DNA of 60,074 nucleotides from assembly GCA_947631195.1 (NCBI GenBank), contig CANRKK010000009.1:1-60074 (forward strand), read 5' to 3'. The notes beneath the pieces were generated by a model that ran no database searches, was not told the DNA's origin, and worked only from the letters and a program-made list of their open reading frames with translations. Both the position numbers and the translations under genes were made by a program. The DNA is from an uncultured Clostridia bacterium (GTDB lineage Bacteria; Bacillota; Clostridia; Christensenellales; Borkfalkiaceae). Positions 33,519 to 45,700 of the stretch are shown piece after piece; position 1 is the stretch's first letter; each line of letters opens with the position of its first letter.

Positions 33519-35930
33519 ATGAAAGCACCTTTAAGTTGGCTGAAAGATTACGTTGATATAGATATTCCCGCAGAAGAACTGATGCAAAAGCTATTTTCCT
33601 GCGGGTTTGAGGTTGAAGAACTAATAGAGGTCGGCAAAGATATTTCCGGGGTTGTAGTCGGCGAAGTTGTGGAGTGCGAGCCCGTTGAGGGAACGCATCT
33701 GCACGTGTGCAAGGTTGACTGCGGAAAATACGGCGTATTGCAGATCTGCTGCGGCGCGGACAACGTGGAAAAGGGCATAAAGGCCCCCGTTGCGCTCGTC
33801 GGCGCCACCGTGTACGCGACGGGCAAGGACCACGTCACCGTCGAGGGCGTGATGACCATTAAAAAGGGCAAGCTCCGCGGCATAGAGAGCGACGGCATGC
33901 TCTGCTCGGGCGTGGAAATAGGCGTGAACGGGGATATGTTTGAGGGCGGCGACTATTGCGGGCTGCTCCTGTTGCCCAAAGAATTTGAAAACGGCGCGGA
34001 CATAAAGCCGCTCGTGGGGCTCGACGACTACATTTTCGACATTGCGGTGACGGCAAACCGCCCCGACTGCCAATCGGTTTTGGGGATAGCGCGCGAGGTG
34101 GCCGCCGTGCTCGGCAAAAAAGTGAGGGAGCCCGACTGCTCCTACACCCCCGTTGCGGGCAAATACAAGCAAATTAAAATTACCGATCTTGCGCCAGAGA
34201 TATGCCCGAGATATATAGGACACTATGTAAAGGACGTTAAAATAGGCCCCTCCCCCATGTGGCTGAGAAAGAGGCTGGCCATGTGCGGGTTGCGCTCCAT
34301 AAGCAACGTTGTGGATATTACAAACTTTATTTTGCTTGAAATGGGGCAGCCGATGCACGCTTTTGACCTTGCCACCCTCGGCGGGCGGGAGATAGTAGTG
34401 CGCAGGGCGCGCGACAAGGAAAAAATAATAACTCTCGATAACAGCGAATTTGAACTGAACGGCGAAAATCTTGTGATCTGCGACGGCGAAAAGCCCGTTG
34501 CGCTTGCGGGGGTTATGGGCGGCCTCAACAGTGAAATTACAGAAAACACAAAAGAAGTTTTGTTTGAGGCGGCGAAGTTTGCGCGCGACAGCGTGAGAAA
34601 GACGGCGAGGGCTTTGGGTCAGCACACCGACAGCTCGGCTCTGTTTGAAAAGGGCGTAAACGAATACACAACCGAAAGGGCAATGGCAAGGGCGCTGCAC
34701 CTGATACAAACGCTGGACTGCGGCACCGTGACGGACGTCCACTCGGACGTCAAAACGGAGTATTCCAAAACGGAAAACAAACAGATGACGGTGAGCGTAA
34801 ATAAGATAAATGCCCTGCTCGGAATCACCGTGCCCACCGAAAAAATTGTGGAGATTTTAAAAAGCCTCAGCTTTGAAGTGACGGAGGACGGCGACAGCCT
34901 GCACCTCGTCGTGCCCGGGTGGCGCGAGGACATAGACCTGTACCCCGATATCGCCGAGGAAGTTATAAGGCTGTACGGCTATGAGCACATAAACGGCACT
35001 TTTATGCCATCGGCCTCCATTACCAACGGCGGATATTCCCCCGAACAGAAGGCGGAAATCAAATTGAAGCGCGCTTTGACCGAAAAAGGCCTTTATGAAA
35101 TATCCACCTACTCCTTCTATTCGCAAAAGGATTTAGATATGCTGCATATTCCCGAGGACGACGCCTGCAGGAACGCAATACGCATTTTAAATCCCATAAG
35201 CGAAGAATTGTCCATAATGCGCACCACGCTCGCGCCCTCCGTTCTGCAAGTTATAGTCCGCAATCTGAGGCGCGGAAATATGGAGGGCAAAGTGTATGAG
35301 CTTGCAAAAATTTATCTTGCAAAGGAGCTGCCGATAGCCTCGTTCCCCGACGAGCGCGCAACGCTTGCCGTCGGAATGTGGGGCAAGTGCGACTTTTTCG
35401 ATTTGAAGGGCGCGGTTGAGACGATTGCGGACGTGCTGAACACCAAATTTGAATACGTCCCCGCAAAAAAGGAGTTTTTACACCCCGGAATCACGGCCTC
35501 GGTTATATGCGACGGCGTTGAAGTGGGTTATTTGGGAATGTTGTCGCCGCAAATTGCGGGCGAACTTGCGCTGGACCGCCCCGCGTTTATCGCAGAACTC
35601 GACTATGAGGAACTCAAAAAACACGAAAAGCCTTTCCGCTACTCCCCTCTGCCCAAATTTGCCGTTGAGACGCGCGACCTTGCGCTTGTCTGCGACAAAA
35701 AGATAACCTGCGGGGAGATTGAAAAGACCATTTACGGCGCATGCAAATACGTTACCGACGTAAAACTGTTTGACGTGTATGCGGGCGGACAGGTTGGCGA
35801 AGGGAAAAAGTCGATGGCGTTCACCGTGACCTTTACGCCCAAAGACGAAGATATTTCAACGCGCATAGACGGATTTGTCAAAAAGATACTTGGCAACCTT
35901 AAATATAATTTGGGGATCGATTTGAGATAG
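33519..35930 (+). CDS. pheT: Phenylalanyl-tRNA synthetase beta subunit
   Basis: A 803-residue subunit with the usual order: tRNA-binding EMAP-like domain (about 40-150), B3/4 editing domain (MHAFDLATLGG region), B5 domain, catalytic-like domain, and C-terminal anticodon-binding FDX-ACB domain (YSPLPKFAVETRDLALV to the end). GAGGT lies upstream of the ATG. Full length. Confidence 0.98.
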   Translation: MKAPLSWLKDYVDIDIPAEELMQKLFSCGFEVEELIEVGKDISGVVVGEVVECEPVEGTHLHVCKVDCGKYGVLQICCGADNVEKGIKAPVALVGATVYATGKDHVTVEGVMTIKKGKLRGIESDGMLCSGVEIGVNGDMFEGGDYCGLLLLPKEFENGADIKPLVGLDDYIFDIAVTANRPDCQSVLGIAREVAAVLGKKVREPDCSYTPVAGKYKQIKITDLAPEICPRYIGHYVKDVKIGPSPMWLRKRLAMCGLRSISNVVDITNFILLEMGQPMHAFDLATLGGREIVVRRARDKEKIITLDNSEFELNGENLVICDGEKPVALAGVMGGLNSEITENTKEVLFEAAKFARDSVRKTARALGQHTDSSALFEKGVNEYTTERAMARALHLIQTLDCGTVTDVHSDVKTEYSKTENKQMTVSVNKINALLGITVPTEKIVEILKSLSFEVTEDGDSLHLVVPGWREDIDLYPDIAEEVIRLYGYEHINGTFMPSASITNGGYSPEQKAEIKLKRALTEKGLYEISTYSFYSQKDLDMLHIPEDDACRNAIRILNPISEELSIMRTTLAPSVLQVIVRNLRRGNMEGKVYELAKIYLAKELPIASFPDERATLAVGMWGKCDFFDLKGAVETIADVLNTKFEYVPAKKEFLHPGITASVICDGVEVGYLGMLSPQIAGELALDRPAFIAELDYEELKKHEKPFRYSPLPKFAVETRDLALVCDKKITCGEIEKTIYGACKYVTDVKLFDVYAGGQVGEGKKSMAFTVTFTPKDEDISTRIDGFVKKILGNLKYNLGIDLR

Positions 35931-35961
35931 CAATACGCAATTAAAAAATGTGCGCAGATAA

Positions 35962-35994
35962 GCCGACCGCGTTAAATGCGGTCGGCGCTTTGTT
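35962..35994. terminator. Bidirectional terminator
   Basis: GCCGACCGC (35962-35970) and GCGGTCGGC (35978-35986) with a 7-base loop and a T-rich tail, between pheT and the convergent yunB. Confidence 0.85.
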
Positions 35995-36672
35995 TTACGG
36001 GACGAGCGCGGAGCCCGAATTTATCAGGCCGCCCTGCAGGTATGCGTTGGGAATTTTGCCCGCGATTACGCTTTCGCATATGAGCACTTCTGTCGTGGAC
36101 GCCAAATTGGTGGATTTTGACGGCATTATGATTGAAATATCCGAAACTATCTCAAGATACAGCGAGTGCAGAGTCTGGTTTATGCCCGCATCCCTGAATT
36201 TGGATACAAAGCGGCACTCCACGTTGGATATGGGGATAATTTTTATGTTGATCGGCCGCCCGAAGCCCGCAAGAGCCTCTATGCCCGTGAGCGCGCCGAG
36301 GGGCACCATTATGCCCTCCGCACTCATTCTGTTTAAATTTTCCTGCGACAAATATGCCGTATCTCTTGCTATCCTGTTGATTTTGAGGCTGTCGGTTGTA
36401 ATTGAAGTGACGTTGCCGCCCTCGTCCCTCTCTATATCTATCAAGTCCTCGTAGCGGACGGCGTCGTTCAGCGTGTAGTAAATGGCGTCGTTTACGGCAA
36501 CCGTGGTGATGGAGCGGATCGTGGCCTCGCTTATGGAAATTAAAACGCGCGTCACGTTGCGCTGAAAATAGACCAACACGCCGATTACCAGCAAAAAAAC
36601 TATGGCAACTATCACTTTAAAACGCCGAAACTTTTTGTTTTTTGCTTTAAACGGCTTCTGTTTGCGCACCAT
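35995..36672 (-). CDS. yunB: Sporulation protein YunB
   Basis: A 225-residue protein. A basic N-terminus and one membrane segment (about 20-42) are followed by an extracytoplasmic domain with AVNDAIYYTL, GIMVPLGALTGI, INIKIIPI and the Asn-rich end, matching the YunB family, which in Bacillus is a mother-cell sporulation gene needed for full spore formation. ATG 36672 is chosen for the MVRKQK start; no strong ribosome site is visible. Confidence 0.87.
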   Translation of the reverse strand: MVRKQKPFKAKNKKFRRFKVIVAIVFLLVIGVLVYFQRNVTRVLISISEATIRSITTVAVNDAIYYTLNDAVRYEDLIDIERDEGGNVTSITTDSLKINRIARDTAYLSQENLNRMSAEGIMVPLGALTGIEALAGFGRPINIKIIPISNVECRFVSKFRDAGINQTLHSLYLEIVSDISIIMPSKSTNLASTTEVLICESVIAGKIPNAYLQGGLINSGSALVP

Positions 36673-36726
36673 ACAATATTTTATGGCAGGCAAGGCGCAA
36701 AATTGTTGCAAAAATTAAGATTGTAA

Positions 36727-36756
36727 AAAATTATACCCGCCGGATATGCCGGCGGG
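36727..36756 (-). terminator. Terminator after the giant surface-protein gene
   Basis: CCCGCCGG (36736-36743) pairs with CCGGCGGG (36749-36756); on the minus strand a TATAATTTTTTAC tail follows. It lies 17 bases past the giant gene's stop. Confidence 0.8.
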
Positions 36757-36772
36757 CACAATTTGTTTGCCG

Positions 36773-39700
36773 TTATTCGGGTTTGTTGTTCCTGATATAA
36801 ACGACGGAGCTGACGGCCGCGAATATCAGCGTTATCGCCGTTAAAATAACCAAAATGTACCAAACGATATCCCAATTGAAACCGTTCTCCGCGTCCGTTT
36901 GCGAATCGCCGGGGTTATCGGGATCCGACGGAGGAGGCGTTACTTTGGAGGCCTCGATGGTGAACGTCATTTCGGTTTGGCCAACCAGCTCGTAGTTGTC
37001 GGACAACGTCTCTACCTTTACGATATACTCGCCCGCCTGCGAAGGCGCGCCGTCCGTGCCGTCGCCGCCCGTATAGCTTACCTTTACAAGATCTTCGGGT
37101 ATGCCCTCGACCCCCGCATAGGGAGTTTGGGCTGCGCCGTTCTCCTCAAACGAAGTTGAACCGCTCCATATTACGCGGGCTTGTTTTCTGGTGATTACAA
37201 GTTTGGCGGTCGCGCTTGCGCCGTTATAGTTTTTGGTGCTGCTGATAAGCACAACCACTTTGTATTCGCCTGCGTTTACGGGCGCGTTTTTATTGCCGTT
37301 GTAGGTTACGGTGACGCCCTCCACCCAGCTATCCGTTTCGGGAGTTGCTATGCCGTGGCTTTCGCCGTCGTACTCCGCCGTAACGTCCTGCAGAGGTTTA
37401 ATGGTGGCATTGGCCTTGTTTATGGTCAAGGTTACCTGCGCGCTGTTGCCGTCCGCAAACTTAAAGTTGCCCGAAGTTAACGTTACGGTGTAGATATATG
37501 CGCCCGCATCCTTTGCATCGGCGCCGCTAACCTCGTAGTCGGCCGCCTCAAGCTCCCCTCCGTTCCATGTTATTTGCAATTCGGGCAGGGACTGACTTTC
37601 GCCGTTGTAGGTGGCTGTAAAGGCGGTTTGCGCCAAGGTTACTTCGGCGGGAGTTATCGTGAGATATACCGTTTTGCTTGCGCCGTTGTAGTTGTCGGTG
37701 CCCGCAATGGTCAGCGTAACGGAATAGTAACCTGCGTTTACGGGTTTGCTTGTTCCGCCGTTGTACGTTACCGTTGCGGAGTTTACATAACCGGGATATG
37801 TAAACGTTACGCTATGCTCCTCCCCGTTGTATGTCGCGGTTATATTATCACCCTCAACGGTATAACCGTTTTGTGACGCGACCTCGATTGCCGACCCGTC
37901 TATCTGACCTTTAAGCATTTTGACAACCGTTTCTTTGACCGTTACGGCAGTCCCGTCTACAAAAGTGAAGTTTTGGGCGTCCGCGCCGAGCAATTCTGCC
38001 TTGAGCGTATATTCGCCGCTGTTGACGAACTCCTTTGTTTCAATACCGCCATCGGCATACAGTTTGATCTCTGCCGACGCGGGTATTACGGCCGTATCGG
38101 ACTTATTGACAAATACAACGCTTTCGAAAAGCTGGGCGTAGCGGTCCTCACCGTTATAGGTGTACGGCCCGTTGTTGAACTCTACGTCCGCCACTGCACG
38201 GTTGATTATGCCGTTTGACAATATGAACTTGTCTGTGGCCAGGCCGTTTCCGTCGGTAAATTTATAGTTTGCGTTATGTACATTTATCGTAACTATAATA
38301 TTCTTTGCGTTGCCCGCTGCGGCTGTTTCATACTCGGCCGTAACCGTAAAATCAACTATTTCCCTGTTGCCCTCAACCGTCACTCCGTGGAGAATACCCG
38401 AAGTTATGGCATCCTGTGCCACGACCGTGGTGCCGTCGTAAGTTTTGGCCGCAATCACAAGGCCTTCTATATCGGCAACGCCGAGAGATTTGGGAGTTAT
38501 TTCGCCTGTCAAGGTGATTGAGTACTTGTCAAGCGCATAGTTTGTGCTGCCGAGCGACAATTCTGCGGTTACGGTGTGACTTCCGGCATTTGCCGCTTCA
38601 TATACTGCCGACAAAACATTTACGGCAACCGTTTCATTTATGCCCTCGATAGATCCCTGTGTGACGGTTGCAATATTGTTGCCGTCATATTGTTTGCCGA
38701 CAACCGATATGCCGTTGATATTTTCGGCCCGAAGTTGAGCGGGGGTGATAGTGAGACTTGCCGTTGCGCTTGTGCCGTTGTAGTTGTCGGTGCCGGCTAT
38801 GGTTACAACCACCGTGTATTTGCCCGCGTTGACGGGTTCGCCTGTTTCGCCGTTGTAAGTTACGGTGACGCCCTCCACCCAGCTATCCGTTTCGGGAGCG
38901 GCTATGCCGTGGGGGTTGCCGTCATATTCTACTGAAACGTCCTGCAGAGGTTTAATGGTGGCGTTGACCTTGTTTATGGTCAAGGTTACCTGCGCGGTGT
39001 TGCCGCCCACAAACTCAAAGTTGCCCGAAGTTAACGTTACGGTGTAGGTATATGCGCCCGCATCCTTTGCATCGGCGCCGCTCACTTCGTAGTCGGCCGC
39101 CGCAAGAGTTCCGCCGTTCCATGTGATTTGTAATACGGGCAGGGACTGACTTTCGCCGTTATAGGTGGCTGTAAAGTCGGTTTGCGCCAAGGTTACCAGC
39201 GCGGGGGTGATATCGTACGTGCACGTTTCGGAATCTTTTTCGAGAACGTAGTTTACCGTGCCCCCAGGCAACGCGGCCGTTGCGGTATAACTGCCGACAT
39301 TTTTGGCTTCGCCGTCTACGAAAATCTGCAGAGCAATCTCTTGCCCGCCGATATCTTTTGCCGTGGCCGAAGGAATCCGGACATAGCCCGTATATACGAG
39401 GTCTTTGTACCCGCTCCAGCTTGCGGCGATGGATTTGGGGTTGATTGTGAGATATACCGTTTTGCTCGTGCCGTTGTAGTTGTCGGTGCCGACTATGGTT
39501 ACAACCACTTCGTACTCGTCTGCGTTTACGGGTTCGCTTGTATCGCCGTTGTACGTTACCGTTGCGGTAGTTACAAACTGAGGTATGCCGCTGAACTCTA
39601 TGCCGTGGGGTTTGCCGTCATACTCTACCGTCAAATTGTCGCCGCTGACTGTAAAGCCGTCTTTGCTGAACGTGATATCTTCTGCTTCTACTTCCGCCTT

Positions 39701-42700
39701 GCCGATATGGGCTTCCAACGTTACGGTTTTGCCCGAAAGGCTGTAGTTGGGCTCGTTATTCAACTCTATCTCTACAGTTACAGTTCTGTCGCCCGCGTCG
39801 GCTTTGTCATATTTTGCAGACAAAATGTTAAACTGCACTGTTTCGCCGTTTACGCCTGCAAGCGTGCCGCCCGTGACTTCGGCTTTGTCCGTGCCGTCAT
39901 ACATTTTGGGAGTTACGCTCATGCCCCTTATATCCGCCGCATTGACAGTTGCGGGAGTGATTGTGAGATATACCGTTTTGCTCGTGCCGTTATAGTTGTC
40001 GGTGCCGACTATGGTTACAACCACTTCGTATTCGTCTGCGTTTACGGGCGCGTTTGTATCGCCGTTGTACGTTACCGTTGCGGTAGTTACAAACTGAGGT
40101 ATGCCGCTGAACTCTATGCCGTGGGGTTTGCCGTCATACTCTACGGACAGATTGTCACCGACAACTGTAAAGCTGTCTTTGCTGAACGTGATATCGTCTG
40201 CTTTTACTTCCGCCTTGCCGATATGGGCTTCCAACGTTACGGTTTTGCCCGAAAGGCTGTAGTTGGGTTCGTTATTCAACTCTATCTCTACAGTTACCGT
40301 TCTGTCGCCCGCATCGGGTGTGTCATATTTCGCAGATACAATGTTGAATTGCACTGTTTCGCCGTGTACGCCCGCAAGCGTGCCGCCCGTAACTTCGGCT
40401 TCATCCGTGCCGTCATACGTCTTGGAGGTTACGCTCATACCCGTGACGGAAGCGGCAGACACAACGGCTTTACCCATGGAAATATTCCTTATCAGAACCG
40501 TGTCGCCGGTAAGAGTATAGTTACCGTTTTGGAGAACGATTGTGACAGTTACCGTTTTAGTGCCGGCATTTTTGCTGTCATATTTTGCCGAAGCAACGCT
40601 GAATTGCAACTCTTCGCCGTTTACGCCTGCAAGCGTGCCGCCCGTGACTTGGGCTTCGTCCGTGCCGTCATATGCTCTGCGGGTTACGTTCATGCCCCTT
40701 ATATCCGCGGCATCGACGTGCGCGGGAGTGATTGTGAGATATACAATTTTTTCAACTTGGGGATAGTTGCTTGTCTTGGGAACGGTAATTACCACCTTAT
40801 ATGCGGCAACTTCCCCGTTTTCGCGCTTTACGTTTACGGGTGCGGCCGTTTGCCCGTCGTAAGTTACATTGGCCGAGACAACGTACGAAGGCAAACTGTA
40901 GGACACGCTGTGCGCGCTGCCGTTGTAAACAGCCGTTAAGTTGCCTGTTTGAACGTCCACGTCATAGCTGCCGCTCTTCTCTATCTCTATTGCATCGCCG
41001 CCGAGAACAGCGGGTTTGATAGTTACGCCAAGGCTTGCGGTATCGACATATTTGCCGATTTCAAAGGTATAGTTGCCGTATGCTTCGGTATGGGAGTTTA
41101 TGGTTAAAGTCAGCTTATAATCTCCCGCTTGAGTAAACTCGGAAGGATCGGTTGTAAGCACAAACCACTTCCCCTCGGGCGTTATACCCGTTTGGGGATT
41201 TGTAACCCGAATACTTGCGCGCAGGTCATCGATTTGGTTTTCTCCGTTAAACAAGAATTCCTTTTCAACGCTTACCTGTAACAGCGCGGGAGTTATTACG
41301 GCGCTTACCTTGCGGATATTTACTTCAAGTGCGTAGTTGCCCGAATCATCCGTGAGTTCAATAGCTATAGTAACGGTTCTGTTGCCCGCGTCCGGTCTGT
41401 CGTATGCGGAGGAAACTATGCTGTAGCCCACTTTCTCCCCGTTTTTGCCCGCAAGCGCGCCATGTTTTATGTTTTCTTCGAGGACTTCCGTCTCGCCGTT
41501 GTAAATTGCAGGTTCAACACTCATTTCAATGCTTTCCGCGCTGAGTTTTGCAGGCAGTATGGACGCGCCGCCAACCTTATATTTGCCGTCATCTGCCAAT
41601 ACATAGTTGCCGTTTACCTCATCGCCCGTGAGTTGGACTTCAACGTTGACGGAATCGGCTTTATTGACGTTTGCACTGTTAAATTCGGCGGATATCACGT
41701 TGAATTGCAGCTTTTCGCCGTTTACGCCCGCAAGCGTGCCGCAGATATATTTTGCATCGTGCAGACCGTCGTATTCCTTTGTAAGCTCGATTTCCACAGC
41801 CGACAAAACCATATCCCGAGTTATCGTATAGGCTTTGACCGTTACGGATATCGAGGTTTGCGCGCCCTCGGCCCAGACAAAGTTATCCGACTTGGTCGCC
41901 TCAAATGTGTGAACAGATACGACGTCTTTAAATGTAAACTGCTCGTTAAAGGCTCCTCCCGTCCAGCTGAAAGTTGCCGTTACGGCGTGTACGTGGCCGT
42001 CGTAGGTATATTCGTCCGCGGGATTATTGCCGTCGATCTTCCATTCCACCGAAAGGGTCGCGGGAATTATACGGAGGTGCACTTCAAGTTTGTTGCCGAC
42101 AACCCTGTCGCCAAACTTGCTGCCCCAAGTATAGTTTGCGTTCTTTATCGTTACATAGGCCGTATGATAGCCGTAGCTGCCGTCGGGGTTAATCTTGACG
42201 TTTGTGAAATCGTCCTCCCCGTGCTCCCAATTGAAATCATTGTACTCGTCTGCGGTGAAATAGTGCTGTTCGCTGCCGTTATAGACTTTTTCCCTGTCCT
42301 CGCCGAACCCGCTGTATTTAGTGAGATCTATTTCCTTGGGGTTGACGGTGATGTCCCAAACATAGCAGGGCTTGGAATAGTCTTTGCCGTCGTCGCCCTT
42401 TTCCACAACGATATATTCGCTTTCAATCTTATAGTTGTTGTTATCGTTACCCGTCGAGTTCCAATGGTCAAAGGTAAATATCCACTTGTACGACCCTGCA
42501 TTTTTGGGCAGGCCTATGAGTCCTTCTTTGCTGCTGCCTGTGCCGAGAGGAGTTTTAAAGCCGCCGTCATCCGCCGCATAGTATGCATAGCGGATTTCCA
42601 CGTCGTCCCCCTCCAAAACCTGTTCATTGCCGAATACGAGTTGCAATTTACCGTCGGCTTGCGTGCCGTAAGTATAGCTGACGGAGTTGTCGCCCAATGT

Positions 42701-45700
42701 GATTCCGTTGCCCGCGGAAGTCGGTTCAAGGCTCAAACTTAAAGTTTTTTGCCTGATGGTAACTTTAAACTGCCCTATATACTCATCGTAGTTGGGCGCT
42801 TTAAACCTATAATGAACTTCGTATGCGTCCTCTTTAAACAGATATGTGCCGTCGGATTGCAACTCGGCTTTGAGCTTAACGTCCACGGGCGCACCCGACA
42901 TACGGGCAAACGCGTCTCTTGAGTTGAACGACGTGGTCCCCGCCGAGAAAGTTATATTGTCTTCGTCAAACGCATAGTAACTGTCGTAAGCGGACTCTTT
43001 CCAGACGCCGCCCGCCTTTTCGCGGATTTGTTGGGGATTTATCGACTCTGTTATGGATTCAAGCGACGGCAACTGCAAGGTGCCGTTATAAGCAAATTCC
43101 CCATCGGCTACGGTTATTTCGCTTATTTGTGCGTTTCCTACGTTTATTATGTAGGATATGTCCGTTTGTGGATATGCCTTGCCGTCCACTTCAACCGCGC
43201 CGATATGCAAAACCAGCAAATAGGAGCCGACGGGCGTTGCGCTGTTGAGATATTGCGCAATTGTGCCGTTGCCGAACTCTATCGTCCATGACGTCTGCAA
43301 GGACTCCGCCCTTCCGTTGTTCAGTTTGGTGAGCGAATAACTTGCCTTTGCCGTTTGGTTCATCAGCGCAGGTTCTTTGATAGTTACCTCATCACCGAAA
43401 CACCAAGTCGTGCCCGACGACAAATCTTTGCCGTTTATCTTGAGATCTTGTTCGTGCTTGACGCCGTTTTCAAGTTGCACGAGATACCAATTTTTGGTGA
43501 GCGTTACGGTGCCGTCGGAATTGAGAGTGAGCTGCTGGTTCAGCTCCGCTTCAACATACTTTAAGTTGCCTGCAGCATCTGTATCCCATGCAAAGTTTTT
43601 GTTGAGCGTGAGCACGGCCGTTGCCGAATAGCTGTAGACGTTTTCCTGTTGCGTATTGTTACCGTAGCCGCCCACAGTGAACGCATAGTAAGAATCGATA
43701 TGCCAGATGTTGCCGTTATCGAGCGTTACGGCAGCCGTACCGCTATCCCTGAGCCATGCAAAGGCGTTGGTTGCCTCTACGGACCCCGTTAAGCCCTCAA
43801 CATTGTAGGTGCCCGAAGCAAGAAGATTGCCGTTGCCGTTCCCGCTGTTGATCCACTTTTGGGCTATGGAATCAACGAGCTCTTGTTGGGTGATTATGTG
43901 GGGCGTGATGACAACCGCGAGTTTATCGGTGCCCGCCTTTATTTTGTAATTTGCAAAGCCCGCGCCCGGAGTTGCAACGAGCGTGTAAGCGCCCGCCTCG
44001 GTTATGTCGGTGCCGCCGCCCTCTACGGCAATCGAGCCTATACCTACAGTGTTGAATACTATAGTATTCTTGCCGTTACCCGCAATAAAGTCTGCATAGT
44101 ACTCGTTGAATCTGTTGCTGCCGTCAAACACATGCTCGTCTTTAAAATCGGCAAGCTGTTTGGGATCGCTGATATTATGGTGCCATACAAGCGCGACTTC
44201 GCACTGCGCAACGGACAGTTCGGCTTTTGTTACAGCCGAAAAGTCGGCATAGTCCCAGAAGCCCGTTTCAAACCCATCGTTGCGGTTGTCTACGGTGTTG
44301 CCGTCATCATAATTGCCCCTTATGCGGGCAACCGTGTCCGCATCGCTGCCAAACAGCGAATCGTTGGTGGCTATGTTTGCCTCGAGATAGAGCTTGTTTG
44401 CCGACGTGCCGTTGACGACGATATATGTGCCCGCATTGCCCGATGCTGTTGCAAACATAAACGTGATTATTGCGCCGTCGCCGTTATCTTCGCCTATGCC
44501 GCCGTAGAAGTTGTTTATGTTAAGGCCGTACTGCTCAAGACTTGTCAAAGGCAGATAGAAATAAGGATGTGAACCGCCGAGGCCTATGCCGCCCTCCGCG
44601 CCTACGCGGCCGCCGGTTTGCACATTGTCCCCGTCCACTGCGGGAACTTTTGACAGCGGTGAGTTTGTTATGGCTATGGTTTTATGCGTCGAGCCGTTGT
44701 ACGTAAGATATCTGTCAAGCTCATCTTTGACCGCCTGCGAGACGATGCTGTTTTTGATCGATTCTATCGTAAACGTACCGCTTACTGTTATGCGCGCCTT
44801 TGTGATTTTGCTGACGCCTGTGGTTTCGGTGAAGGGCTTAACCCGATAGTTGGCCGCCTCGGCTCCGCCGAGAGTAACCGACGTTATGTTAAGAATTTTA
44901 CCTTCGCCGACATTGGGGTCATCATAATTGCCGCTTGCGGATAGAACGGTCACATCGTCGCCCGCTATTATGGCCCTTAAGGGGAATGTTGCCTGTGTGA
45001 CATCTATGCCGCTGCCGCCGATTTCCGTTGTGGCGTTATAAATCTTTTCGGCTTTAAGCCCCGTCACATAATCTAACGTCTTTGGAGTTACGGTGAGAGT
45101 GAACGTAGCCGCGATGTCGGGCGCAAATTCATAATTGGACGTGGGCGCAGCCGTAAACGTATAGCCGCCGTCTTTTACGTTTTTATATTTATTGATATCA
45201 AGCTCGAGAAGGGTTGCGGCCGCACTGCCGTTATTCCATACGCCGTAAGCCAAAACGGTGTGTGCGCCGTCATATACAGCTTCGGTCTGCAAAGGCGTGC
45301 CGGAGTTGTCCCTGTACCACTTTATTTCGGTTATGGTGGCGGGTTTGATTGTGAAATGCAGCTCATTGACTTCCAACCGATAGTTGTTTGCGGCATCTCC
45401 TTTAAGCGTGATGGAAACGATGTATTCGCCTGCATTGACGGGTTGGGCTATGGGCTCGTTATGCAATTTGTACGCAACGGTGTAGTCGCCCGCCGTTAAC
45501 TCTGTGTCGCCCGACAGAACTATCTCGGCATACAGCGCGTTGCCCGTATATGTCTTTTCGGTCTGCCCAAGTTTCCACGTAAGCCCGGCCGCAACTATTT
45601 TTCCGTAGACAACGCAATCATTTACATAGTAGTTGACCGCCGCATCGCCCGCAAGAATTATATCAGTTACGTCTACCGCAACGCTTTCGCCTGCATTCTT

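Noticed and set aside
36773-36860. Sortase anchoring of the giant protein
   Set aside because: No LPXTG-like motif precedes the C-terminal membrane segment; the tail fits a plain membrane anchor.
39182-40939. A 585-codon plus-strand open frame inside the giant gene, and many similar ones between 37 and 55 kb
   Set aside because: They are antisense to a well-supported repeat protein, share its repeat periodicity, have Tyr/Cys/Arg-rich compositions with no family similarity, and lack ribosome sites.
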